From: an uncultured Deferribacteraceae bacterium
GTDB lineage: Bacteria; Chrysiogenota; Deferribacteres; Deferribacterales; Mucispirillaceae
Assembly: GCA_947041165.1 (NCBI GenBank)
Contig: CAMRCY010000015.1
Coordinates: 1-48,992, forward strand
DNA: 48,992 nt
Direction of reading: 5' to 3'
Shown here: in pieces, positions 1 through 8,524 of the stretch
Layout of the letters: every line of letters begins with the position of its first letter
Numbering within the stretch: position 1 is the first letter of the stretch
Made by a program: the position numbers and the translations under genes
The notes under the pieces: model-generated
Databases searched by the model: none
What the model was told of the DNA's origin: nothing
Seen by the model: only the letters and a program-made list of their open reading frames with translations

Positions 1-100
1 CTTTAGTTAATGTTAGCCAACTTGCACAACCTATCAAACTTGCTCTACTAACTTAGTAACTTTAGTTAATGGTTAGCCAACTTGCACAACCTATCAAACT
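1..100. repeat. 59-bp tandem repeat, about 1.7 copies at window edge
   Basis: The unit starting at 1 recurs from 60 with one inserted G and no other change over the overlap. It ends just before the pheT stop codon and probably continues beyond the window. It is the first of many gap-specific tandem arrays here. Confidence 0.85.
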
Positions 101-102
101 TG

Positions 103-2475
103 CTAACGTAGTTTTGCTGAATGATCTGAAGTTAAACGATCGACAACTTTTTTAAGTTCTGTTGCAATTTCTTCATCGCTCAATGTTTTTGTTTCATCTA
201 AAAATTTTAGACGGAACGCTACAGATTTAAGATCATCACCTAACTCTTTACCTAAATAAACATCAAATATATTTACATCAATAATTAACGCTGATGCACT
301 CTTAGCTGATTTTGAAATATCATCTGCTGTAACATTTTTAGATATCAACATAGATAAATCTCGCTCTGATATCTGATATTTTGAAAATTTGCTATAGCTT
401 CTTTTTATGCCACTATGTATCTCTGTAATAATATCTAAATCAAACTCTGCAATAATTACTCTATCTTTTAAACCGATCGTATCTATCAACATAGGATGAA
501 CCTCACCTATAAATCCGATACGCTTATCACCTATATAAACCGATGCTGCTCTACCTGAATGAAGATACTCTACATCATCTAGTTTTTTAAAACTTAACCC
601 TAAGTTATAAGTTGAGAATATGTTCTCTACAGTACCTTTTAGGTAGTAAAACAACTCAATCTTATCGCCCTTTATCCAACTAACTCCAGTTGGTAATCCC
701 ATCATCGCAATAGATAAGTGTCTGCTTTCAAGTGGAAGTTTCTCACCTTTAATATCTTCAAACACAGATGATATTTCAAACAGCTTAATCGATCTTTCAA
801 ATTGGTTCCAGTTGCTTTCTAAATTCTTTATTAGTGATGGAAATATAGATCTACGCATCAACGCCATATCTTGAGATATAGGATTTAACAACCTTACATA
901 TTTATCATCTTTCTCAAATAAGTTTAAATAATCTTCACCTAAAAATGAGAAATTTATCGCTTCATTAAAACCTAAAGCTTCTAATTTTATTCTCATATCT
1001 CTCGACATCAACGTAGCACCATCTAACGGTTTGTTATCAACTGCAACAGTTGGAATAGTTGTTTCTATATTATTATAACCATACAACCTACCGATCTCTT
1101 CTGCGATATCAGCCTCACGGATTATATCAATTCTATATGTTGGTGAAATTGATTTTATTTTGCCATCAATTAACTCACTCTTTATCTCTAATAAATTTAA
1201 AAATTCTAACATTGCATCAACTGATATATCTGTACCTAAAATTTTATTCACATATTTAGGATCAGTTACAACTTCTACTTTATCAAGCTCTTTAGATTGC
1301 CCACCGAATTTTTTATCAGAAACAGAACCACCTGATATCTCTGCAATTAACATAGATGCATAATCTAAAATGCTCTCAACTTTAAACGCATCAATCCCTC
1401 TTTCATAACGGTATGACGCATCAGTTGATAGCTGTAATAATTTAGAAGATTTACGAATAACCGTTGGTGCAAAATACGCACACTCTAAAAAGATCTCAGT
1501 CGTTGCATCTGTTACTGATGAGATTTCAGAACCCATAACGCCTGCAACTGCTAACACCTTTTCACTATCAGCTATCACTAGATTATCAATCGATAACTCT
1601 CTCTCAACTTTATCTAAGGTTACGCACTTCTCTTTATCAACCGCTCTTCTTACAACTATTTTATCTTTAATAAATGAGCTATCAAATGCATGTAAAGGTT
1701 GGTTGCACTCTAACAATATAAAGTTCGTAATATCAACAATATTATTGATAGATTTTAAACCTGCTGATCTTAATCTTGCACTTAACCACGAAGGAGAACT
1801 TGCAACTTTTATTCCAGATATAAACCTACCTACATATATTGGACAAGCATCTATATCCTCAACATTAATAGTTAAATCAGACTTACATGGTGAGGTTTTA
1901 AGCTCACGAATAGGTGATTTTAGCTCTCTTCTAAATAACGCTGAAACCTCTCTTGCAACTCCGATCATAGATAAACAATCAGGACGATTAGGAGTAACAT
2001 TAAGTTCCAACACTGTGTCACCTAAATTTAAGATATCGTTCGCATCAACTCCAACTTCAACATCGCTATTAAGAACTGCGATACCCTCAGTGCTATCATC
2101 AATTCCTAACTCTGTGAAAGAGCATAACATACCCTCAGACACAACATCTCTAATCTTAGACTCTTTAATAGTTATATTAGGAAGCACAGCACCAATCTTT
2201 GCAAGCACCACAATCTGATTAACATCAACATTAGGTGCACCACAAACTATCTGATACTCAACACTTCCATCTGTAACTTTACATACCGATAATTTATCTG
2301 CATTTGCATGTTTCTCTTTCGATAACACTTTTGCTGTAACTAAATTATCTATACGTTTGAATTCGGTTATACCCTCAACTTCAAGTCCTGATAAAGTCAA
2401 TTTATCTGCGATCTCTGATACTTTGAGATCATCTATTTTAACATACTCATTTAACCAATTTAGTGAAACTTTCAT
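103..2475 (-). CDS. pheT: Phenylalanine--tRNA ligase beta subunit
   Basis: This is the beta chain of the alpha2beta2 cytosolic enzyme that charges tRNA-Phe. The 790 residues match the usual length of the long bacterial form. The N-terminus (MKVSLNWLNEYV) is typical. An EMAP/OB-type tRNA-binding domain covers about residues 40-150 (HANADKLSVCKV, IVCGAPN). The B3/B4 editing region and B5 domain follow, with NVTPNRPDCLSMIGVARE near 160-180, and the C-terminal 95 residues form the FDX-ACB anticodon-binding domain (YSKFSKYQISERDLSMLI). The stop is TAG at 103-105, directly against a tandem repeat. The gene lies 68 bp downstream of pheS on the same strand, the usual pheST order, and is almost certainly cotranscribed with it. 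Confidence 0.98.
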   Translation of the reverse strand: MKVSLNWLNEYVKIDDLKVSEIADKLTLSGLEVEGITEFKRIDNLVTAKVLSKEKHANADKLSVCKVTDGSVEYQIVCGAPNVDVNQIVVLAKIGAVLPNITIKESKIRDVVSEGMLCSFTELGIDDSTEGIAVLNSDVEVGVDANDILNLGDTVLELNVTPNRPDCLSMIGVAREVSALFRRELKSPIRELKTSPCKSDLTINVEDIDACPIYVGRFISGIKVASSPSWLSARLRSAGLKSINNIVDITNFILLECNQPLHAFDSSFIKDKIVVRRAVDKEKCVTLDKVERELSIDNLVIADSEKVLAVAGVMGSEISSVTDATTEIFLECAYFAPTVIRKSSKLLQLSTDASYRYERGIDAFKVESILDYASMLIAEISGGSVSDKKFGGQSKELDKVEVVTDPKYVNKILGTDISVDAMLEFLNLLEIKSELIDGKIKSISPTYRIDIIREADIAEEIGRLYGYNNIETTIPTVAVDNKPLDGATLMSRDMRIKLEALGFNEAINFSFLGEDYLNLFEKDDKYVRLLNPISQDMALMRRSIFPSLIKNLESNWNQFERSIKLFEISSVFEDIKGEKLPLESRHLSIAMMGLPTGVSWIKGDKIELFYYLKGTVENIFSTYNLGLSFKKLDDVEYLHSGRAASVYIGDKRIGFIGEVHPMLIDTIGLKDRVIIAEFDLDIITEIHSGIKRSYSKFSKYQISERDLSMLISKNVTADDISKSAKSASALIIDVNIFDVYLGKELGDDLKSVAFRLKFLDETKTLSDEEIATELKKVVDRLTSDHSAKLR

Positions 2476-2543
2476 ATTCTATATCTATCCTTAAACCATT
2501 ATTAAACTTATTGCGAATTAAATACCTATACTAAATATTGATA

Positions 2544-3557
2544 TTAAAACTGTCTTAAAAATTTGAGAGAATTACCGTATAGAAGTCTGATGTCATCAAT
2601 TCCATACTTTAGTAAAGCGATCCTCTCTATCCCCATGCCGAAAGCAAAACCACTGTAAACATTTGGATCTATTCCAACTGATTTGAAAACCTCAGGATCA
2701 ACCATTCCGCATCCTGCAATCTCTAACCAACCAGTACCTTTACACATTCTGCATCCTTTACCACGACACTGAACACAACCCATATCAACCTCTGCTGATG
2801 GTTCTGTGAATGGGAAAAATGATGGACGTAATCTAACATCTAAATCATCACCAAACATTTTTGATATAAATAATCTTAACGCACCTTTTAGGTCACCAAA
2901 CGATATACCTTTATCAACAACTAATCCCTCTATCTGATGAAACATTGGAAGGTGTGTCATATCATAATCTGATCTATAAACTTTTCCTGGTGCGATCATC
3001 TTGATAGGTGGTTTACGGTTTTCCATAATTCTAATTTGAACTGGAGATGTATGAGTTCTAAGAACCACATCTTCATCGACATAAAATGTGTCTTGCATAT
3101 CTCTCGCAGGGTGAGATTTTGGCATATTCAATGCCTCGAAATTATGATAATCATCTTCAATCTCTCTACCTTCTGCAACCTCATAACCTGCTGACATAAA
3201 TATATCTATCACTTCTTGATATATCAAACTTACAGGATGAATTGATCCTCGTTTATAGGGAAACCCATCTAAAGTTACGTCAATCACTTCATCTTTTAAT
3301 GTTGCGTTTATCTCTTCTTTTTTGATAAATGATAATCTTGCATCAAACTGCTCATCAAACTTATCTCTTATCTTAGATATTCTCTCACCGATCTCTTTAC
3401 GCTTCTCAACATCTAATTTACCAAGCTCTTTATTGATAGACGATACTATCCCTTTCTTACCAAAATACTTTACCTTAATATCGTTTAGTTCGATTATTGA
3501 TGACGCAGCATCTATCTCACTTTTAAACTCTTCAAGGGTATCAAAATTAATATCCAT
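2544..3557 (-). CDS. pheS: Phenylalanine--tRNA ligase alpha subunit
   Basis: Catalytic class II synthetase subunit, 337 aa, normal length. An N-terminal coiled-coil arm (about 1-90) precedes the catalytic core. Class II motif 2 is visible in GKVYRSDYDMTHLPMFHQIE and motif 3 in GFAFGMGIERIALLKYGID. RPSFFPFTEPSAEVDMGC is the phenylalanine-binding region. It is followed by a four-cysteine cluster (CVQCRGKGCRMC), which occurs in PheS of some lineages but is absent from the E. coli type; it may bind zinc. The gene follows the 330-aa exported protein by 46 bp and precedes pheT, so it probably belongs to one transcript started at the promoter near 4678. Confidence 0.98.
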   Translation of the reverse strand: MDINFDTLEEFKSEIDAASSIIELNDIKVKYFGKKGIVSSINKELGKLDVEKRKEIGERISKIRDKFDEQFDARLSFIKKEEINATLKDEVIDVTLDGFPYKRGSIHPVSLIYQEVIDIFMSAGYEVAEGREIEDDYHNFEALNMPKSHPARDMQDTFYVDEDVVLRTHTSPVQIRIMENRKPPIKMIAPGKVYRSDYDMTHLPMFHQIEGLVVDKGISFGDLKGALRLFISKMFGDDLDVRLRPSFFPFTEPSAEVDMGCVQCRGKGCRMCKGTGWLEIAGCGMVDPEVFKSVGIDPNVYSGFAFGMGIERIALLKYGIDDIRLLYGNSLKFLRQF

Positions 3558-3603
3558 CTAACTCTCTCAATAATATTTATTCTAACTCTTCTAAAAAATA
3601 TAT

Positions 3604-4596
3604 CTAATAACCAGTTATTATCGTAAACTCTAATTTACTTCTTAACTCGCCGTACATATCAATTGTTGCTTTATCCGCAGAAGCAGCATCTCCTAAGAAA
3701 TCATTTGCTGATGTGTATTCAATTTTCAGATCTACACCAAGTCCTATGTTTGGATTAAACATATAACGGTAACTCAACCCAACTCTACCTTTAATCATTA
3801 TTAAATTACTAGCGTTTGCAAAAATTGTTCTATCATATGGTAATGCTTCATTTAAAAGATATGTGTTACCATATCCCACCATTAAGTTAATCAAAAAGTT
3901 TAACCCTTTAGCTGGAGTGTCTGTTTGTAACTCATAAAAAATACCGAAATTTCTTACAACAGTATTTATCAAGTTTGATTGATCGCTAGTTACTGTAATA
4001 TTTGAAGTCGATCTAGGAGCAACATCTTCTGCATAATAAAATCCGATAAATGCATGATTGAACAGACTGTCTTTCGATCTTATTGGTGTTTGAAGATAAA
4101 GTCTTGTTTCTGACTCTGACGTTACGCCATAAACATCGCTACCACTTACAGCAGATACTCCATTAACATACATATCTTTCTGCAATGAATACTTCTTAGC
4201 ATAAGTTGTATACCTTGTATCAATATTAAGCATTGATTTATATGTAGCAAATGGAATTGCTAACATCAATGGCACTCGTACATAATATGAATTATATCCA
4301 CTTGTGATTTTTTTGGTAGACATCATCTGTTTATCAAAACGAAATAAACCACTGTTTTCAATCTCTATTTGAGGTATAAAAGGATAGCCATTTAAAAATC
4401 TTAAACTTATCTTACCATACGGAATAACTGAAAAATCTGATTTAACATTACCTGTATCCATAAATTGAACAGAGTTAAATGCACCAACATCAATGCCAAT
4501 ATCAACAATACTTATACCACCTTTAGCATCCTTTGCATAAATGTTTAAAGTTGAAATTGTTACCATTAAAATAGTTGCAAACAGTATCCTCATCAA
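3604..4596 (-). CDS. Exported beta-barrel-like outer membrane protein
   Basis: I do not recognise the family. The 330-aa product opens with a signal peptide (about 1-21, cleavage near IYAKD). It continues with alternating polar and apolar strands, many Gly/Tyr/Ser residues, repeated phrases such as IPYGKISLRFLNGYPF and GRVGLSYRYMFNPNIGLGV, and a C-terminal Tyr (EFTIITGY). This is the composition of an outer-membrane beta-barrel with an aromatic terminus, so an outer-membrane location is inferred. The gene has its own promoter-like element at 4685-4713 and sits 46 bp ahead of pheS. It follows a gene for a large periplasmic-type TPR protein, so the two could cooperate in the envelope, but no function can be assigned. 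Confidence 0.8.
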   Translation of the reverse strand: MMRILFATILMVTISTLNIYAKDAKGGISIVDIGIDVGAFNSVQFMDTGNVKSDFSVIPYGKISLRFLNGYPFIPQIEIENSGLFRFDKQMMSTKKITSGYNSYYVRVPLMLAIPFATYKSMLNIDTRYTTYAKKYSLQKDMYVNGVSAVSGSDVYGVTSESETRLYLQTPIRSKDSLFNHAFIGFYYAEDVAPRSTSNITVTSDQSNLINTVVRNFGIFYELQTDTPAKGLNFLINLMVGYGNTYLLNEALPYDRTIFANASNLIMIKGRVGLSYRYMFNPNIGLGVDLKIEYTSANDFLGDAASADKATIDMYGELRSKLEFTIITGY

Positions 4597-4684
4597 TTAT
4601 TATCCTTACCCTATATCGTTATGTATACGACTATTCACGCAACTGTAAACAACACATATCACTCATACTAATCAAACAATAAGT

Positions 4685-4713
4685 ATTATAATATATTACC
4701 TATAAATCTTCAA
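4685..4713 (-). promoter_or_regulatory. Sigma70-type promoter for OMP-pheS-pheT
   Basis: Read on the minus strand, TTGAAG (4713-4708) is followed by a 17-bp spacer and TATAAT (4690-4685). This is a near-consensus promoter with a start expected near 4678, about 80 nt upstream of the 330-aa gene. It separates this gene and pheST from the surE-TPR transcript. Confidence 0.65.
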
Positions 4714-4760
4714 GAATTATTATAGTAATAAACATATAGAATAATTTAATCTTTATATCT

Positions 4761-4787
4761 AAAAACTGTTTTATATATCAAACAGTT
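4761..4787 (-). terminator. Likely terminator of the surE-TPR transcript
   Basis: Arms AACTGTTT and AAACAGTT (8 bp, perfect) enclose an 8-nt loop. On the minus strand the hairpin runs into TTT, giving five T in a row with the stem end. It begins about 30 bp past the TPR stop codon and lies before the next promoter. The T-tract is short, so efficiency is uncertain. Confidence 0.5.
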
Positions 4788-4817
4788 AACAAGATAGATT
4801 TAAACATATTATTTAAT

Positions 4818-7562
4818 CTATGCGCCTTTCATCATTAATAATATTTTTTCAGACTCTTCTTTCTTATTTAAAGCATCAAATGAATCTTTTGCACCTGATA
4901 AAATCTCTAACTTATCTTTATCTGTTGCAAATAAATAATACGCTTTCATGTAGTTATATGCTGCCTGCTCATAGTTGCGAGCTTCATAACTTGAACGTGC
5001 AATTCTTTTTGTTGCAACAAGTCTAATATCATCTGTTGCAGTGTTTGATAGATATTTTATTAGATCGATATTTCGTTGATATTCTTTCTCATTAGATATC
5101 GCCATAAACCTAGTCATACCTTCTTTATAAATATCAAACGAGTAAGGCTTGATCCTTTGAGAGTAATCAAGTATCTCATTCGCACTTGTCGACAGTTGAA
5201 CAATCTTACGTGTTGAAAGTTGATGATATCTGTTTTTGTTAACAGCCAAACCTTTATATAAACTTAACGCCTCATCACGCTTAGAACTCTCTAAACATTC
5301 AGCCCTTACAAAAAGTAGATCATCATTCTCTTTACCGATCTCTATTTTTGCATTATCTAAATTCTCTAAACAATCTAAATATCTATTATCACTGCTAGCA
5401 ATCCTTGCTCTAACCAGTAATGCATCATATCTATACTCTGTTGTTGGATATTTTTTATTAAATAAATCGCTGTACTGTTTCGCAGTATTAACATTTCCTG
5501 AATCTAGTAATGCTTTAGAGATATCTAAAAGTAGTTTATCTTCTTTATCAAACGGTGCTCCTTTTAATAAAGTTTCATAAGAACTTTTATAGAAATAATC
5601 TGTATCATTATCAATTAATGCTATCTGATAAAGCCCATCATAACTTCTGTAAAGTAACTGTTTGTCTGCAATAAGACCTTCATATATCTTTCTTGATTCT
5701 AAATACATACCTTTTGATGCAAGTAATTTAGCTTTCTCTGCCAAAATTTCTGGGGTAGGTTTAGCTATCTTATCGATCACTTTTAATGCATTATCTGAAT
5801 CTCCTGCTAAAATTAACTCCATAGCAGTTAGAGATAATATACTATCTGATGATCCTGAACCTTTCGCTATATTTAATGCATTTTCTGTCATATTTAATTT
5901 AAAATAACTTGATACAAGGATATATTTTGAATCATCACTCTGCTCTGTCATCGACTCTATCTCAGTGATAGCTTTACTATAATCTTGTAGATTGTAGTAT
6001 GATGCTGCCCTTATGAGGGCTGCATTATCGTCATTCACACCCTTCACAGATATGATAGCTTGATGATAATCTTGTGCTGAAAGATAAATATCACCTCTTA
6101 AAACTTTACAGTATCCAGTATCACAACCTGCGATTAGTTTTAACGCTCCATCACTATTGTTATTTAAGAACTCAATTTGTGCTAAAATATATTTTGATAT
6201 TCTGACCTTCTCTTCATCTTTGCTTGCAACGATATATTTATTAAGGAGAAATTTTGCACGATTAGGATCAAGCGTTGCCGTTGCTACTCCTTGATAAAAA
6301 TAACTCATCTGCAACAACTCTTTATCAAATGTTAATAGAGAAAACGACTTTATTGCATCATAATTGTCATTATTCATCAAGTACTTAATACCTGTGAAAA
6401 AGTTTCCATAATCATTAAATCGTTTGTTTTTAAACTTAAATAACTTTATAAGTTCAAGTGGCACTTCTTCAAAATTGTTTGACACTAAATAAGATAGGAT
6501 AGATAATTTTTCATCATCAGTTTTAATCTCACCAATTCTTTTCAATACTTCATCGTACTTATTTTCTGCTATTAAAATCTTTATCTCTAAAAAATTCTTT
6601 GATTTGATATCTGTAATTCTAGCTACATATCTTTTTGCCGATGGAATATCTCCTGCCATTATCTGCGAGTCGACAATTAATATATACGAGTTCGAACTCT
6701 CTAACAAACTTCCCATCTGAATAACATCTGAATATCGTTTCTGGTTATATAAAGCGAATGCTTTCATCTCGTTAAATTTAGGATATTTTCTAGTGTAATC
6801 AATATGCTTATCGACCAACGCTATCGTTTCACTATACTCACCTTTAGAACTTAAAAATTTAAGCCATTTTGATAGTGAGTAAGGTGTAAATTTATCTATC
6901 TTTCTACCTGTTTCTTCTATTATTGATAATTTATTAGACTTGTCTGCTATTTGGAAAAAACTATCCATTGCAGTATCTTTAAATAATCCTTCTTTAATTG
7001 ATAGCTCTGATAAGATCTTAAACGCTTTGCTGTGCGATGATATATTGTATAAACTTAAACCGTATAGAAGTTTACTTTCATCTGAATATACTGATTTATC
7101 TAATTTTGCTTTATACTTTTCGTAAGAGTTAGTAACTTCAATATTATCTTTATTAAGGTATGATTTTACGATATTATTTCTGTAAGCAAGCTCACCTACA
7201 AATAACGATGACACTGATGTTTTGAATGATCCAGAATACATAAACCCTGGTTCATCAGAATCATAATTCGTGTTTCCTCCAACATTAAACTCTATCCTAC
7301 TTTTTCTGATATAAGTGTCCATCATGTTCGGAACATCAACATTATAATCAACCGATGTGAACGCTGGCTTAACTCTAAAACCCTTCAACTCTTCACCCTT
7401 AAACGATTGATCTGGAATGACTACACTGCTTTTATGTAGGTTTAAGCCTAAACCACTGCCTTTATTTATATTGATATTTGTATTCGTGTTTGAATAGATA
7501 TCTGTTGATATTAATAGTGTGAAAAATAGTAATGAAGTTATAAGCGATTTGTATTTAATCAT
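4818..7562 (-). CDS. Large exported TPR-repeat protein
   Basis: The 914-aa product has a signal peptide (hydrophobic core about residues 8-22, then SNTNTNININ). A unique region of about 130 residues follows, then helical tetratricopeptide-like repeats to the end. TPR-type signatures include LLYGLSLYNISSHSKAFKIL, ALIRAASYYNLQDYSKAITE and AAYNYMKAYYLFATDKDKLE. It is therefore probably a periplasmic helical scaffold. Periplasmic TPR proteins often work beside outer-membrane barrels in export or assembly, and a barrel-like gene lies next downstream, but this link is inference. It starts 9 bp after surE and is presumably cotranscribed with it. A hairpin at 4761-4787 closes the unit. The specific role is unknown. 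Confidence 0.85.
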   Translation of the reverse strand: MIKYKSLITSLLFFTLLISTDIYSNTNTNININKGSGLGLNLHKSSVVIPDQSFKGEELKGFRVKPAFTSVDYNVDVPNMMDTYIRKSRIEFNVGGNTNYDSDEPGFMYSGSFKTSVSSLFVGELAYRNNIVKSYLNKDNIEVTNSYEKYKAKLDKSVYSDESKLLYGLSLYNISSHSKAFKILSELSIKEGLFKDTAMDSFFQIADKSNKLSIIEETGRKIDKFTPYSLSKWLKFLSSKGEYSETIALVDKHIDYTRKYPKFNEMKAFALYNQKRYSDVIQMGSLLESSNSYILIVDSQIMAGDIPSAKRYVARITDIKSKNFLEIKILIAENKYDEVLKRIGEIKTDDEKLSILSYLVSNNFEEVPLELIKLFKFKNKRFNDYGNFFTGIKYLMNNDNYDAIKSFSLLTFDKELLQMSYFYQGVATATLDPNRAKFLLNKYIVASKDEEKVRISKYILAQIEFLNNNSDGALKLIAGCDTGYCKVLRGDIYLSAQDYHQAIISVKGVNDDNAALIRAASYYNLQDYSKAITEIESMTEQSDDSKYILVSSYFKLNMTENALNIAKGSGSSDSILSLTAMELILAGDSDNALKVIDKIAKPTPEILAEKAKLLASKGMYLESRKIYEGLIADKQLLYRSYDGLYQIALIDNDTDYFYKSSYETLLKGAPFDKEDKLLLDISKALLDSGNVNTAKQYSDLFNKKYPTTEYRYDALLVRARIASSDNRYLDCLENLDNAKIEIGKENDDLLFVRAECLESSKRDEALSLYKGLAVNKNRYHQLSTRKIVQLSTSANEILDYSQRIKPYSFDIYKEGMTRFMAISNEKEYQRNIDLIKYLSNTATDDIRLVATKRIARSSYEARNYEQAAYNYMKAYYLFATDKDKLEILSGAKDSFDALNKKEESEKILLMMKGA

Positions 7563-7571
7563 ATCATTCCT

Positions 7572-8330
7572 CTATATTTTTTGATTTTGATTTTTTAATT
7601 TTAACAGTAATCTGTCATCAATTAAACTTGCTCTCATAGGTGATATAGATACATATCCTGAAGCAAGTGCGACAACATCAGAATCTTCTTCATGAATACC
7701 TTCTTTCTCATAATCTGATAACCAATAATATTTATCTCTAAATGTATCTGCTCGCTCTTCATAATTATTTAAATATGAGTGAGTAGAAATTGATGTATAC
7801 TTATGTCCCTTAATATCTTTATAAGGGATGTTCGGCACATTTATATTTAGTAAAGACCCCTTTTCAATTATTGATAGATCTAACGTCTTAATATAATCTT
7901 TCATAAACATTGCAGGCGCTTGATAATCTAAATCAGTATAGCCACCAATCGACACAGCGATCGATGGAATACCCCAAATTGCAGCCTCAATAGCAGCACC
8001 AACCGTTCCTGAATAACATGTGTTCATAGCTACATTTGGACCGTTATTGATGCCTGATATAACTAGATCGATCTTACCTTTAATAAGTTTCGATAAACCT
8101 AATTTAACAGAATCAACAGGAGTTCCATTTACTGCAAATATATCTATTCCTAAATCGTTATCGATCGTTTTAAACCTTAATGGATTGTATATTGTGATAG
8201 ATGATGATGTTCCACTTCTCTCACCGTTAGGAGCAACCACTACCACATCAGCGATATCTTTCAACGCTTTAGTTAATGCCAATATCCCTTCTGCTTGATA
8301 GCCATCATCATTTGTTATTAAAATCTTCAT
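7572..8330 (-). CDS. surE: 5'/3'-nucleotidase SurE
   Basis: Metal-dependent survival-protein phosphatase that dephosphorylates nucleoside monophosphates in the cytoplasm. The N-terminal MKILITNDDG carries the paired catalytic Asp. ERSGTSSSIT supplies the Ser and SGINNGPN the Asn of the metal site; YSGTVGAAIEA is the family signature. I place the start at ATG 8330 (252 aa) rather than GTG 8339, because an AGGTGG ribosome site lies 5 nt upstream of this ATG and the family begins at MKILITNDDG. It is followed after 9 bp by the TPR gene. Confidence 0.96.
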   Translation of the reverse strand: MKILITNDDGYQAEGILALTKALKDIADVVVVAPNGERSGTSSSITIYNPLRFKTIDNDLGIDIFAVNGTPVDSVKLGLSKLIKGKIDLVISGINNGPNVAMNTCYSGTVGAAIEAAIWGIPSIAVSIGGYTDLDYQAPAMFMKDYIKTLDLSIIEKGSLLNINVPNIPYKDIKGHKYTSISTHSYLNNYEERADTFRDKYYWLSDYEKEGIHEEDSDVVALASGYVSISPMRASLIDDRLLLKLKNQNQKI

Positions 8331-8368
8331 CTCGTCCACCTATACATTATAACTTTATTAAACTTAAC

Positions 8369-8520
8369 AAAGTTGATATACCTCTTCTACTACTATATCT
8401 TTATTTACGCAATAAAGTTTATCTACTTCTTCTACTATCATAACTTTATTTACGCAATAAAGTTGATATACTTCTTTTACTACCATAACTTTATTTATGC
8501 AATAAAGTTTATCTAGTTAT
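8369..8520. repeat. 45-bp tandem repeat, 3.3 copies, with internal palindrome
   Basis: Copies begin at 8369, 8414, 8459 and 8504, exactly 45 bp apart with a few substitutions. Unit junctions form an inverted repeat: AACTTTATT, loop TACGC, AATAAAGTT (perfect at 8442-8464; loop TATGC at 8487-8509; 7-bp arms at 8398-8418). The array fills the gap between the NFACT gene end and the surE start, so it would lie in or near the surE leader. Confidence 0.9.
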
Positions 8521-8524
8521 TATA

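Noticed and set aside
1703-2218. 171-codon ORF on the plus strand inside pheT
   Set aside because: Antisense shadow of a highly conserved gene; no ribosome site or domain.
6685-6705. GAGTTCGAACTC resembling a tRNA T-arm
   Set aside because: It lies inside the TPR coding frame, with no acceptor or anticodon stems around it.
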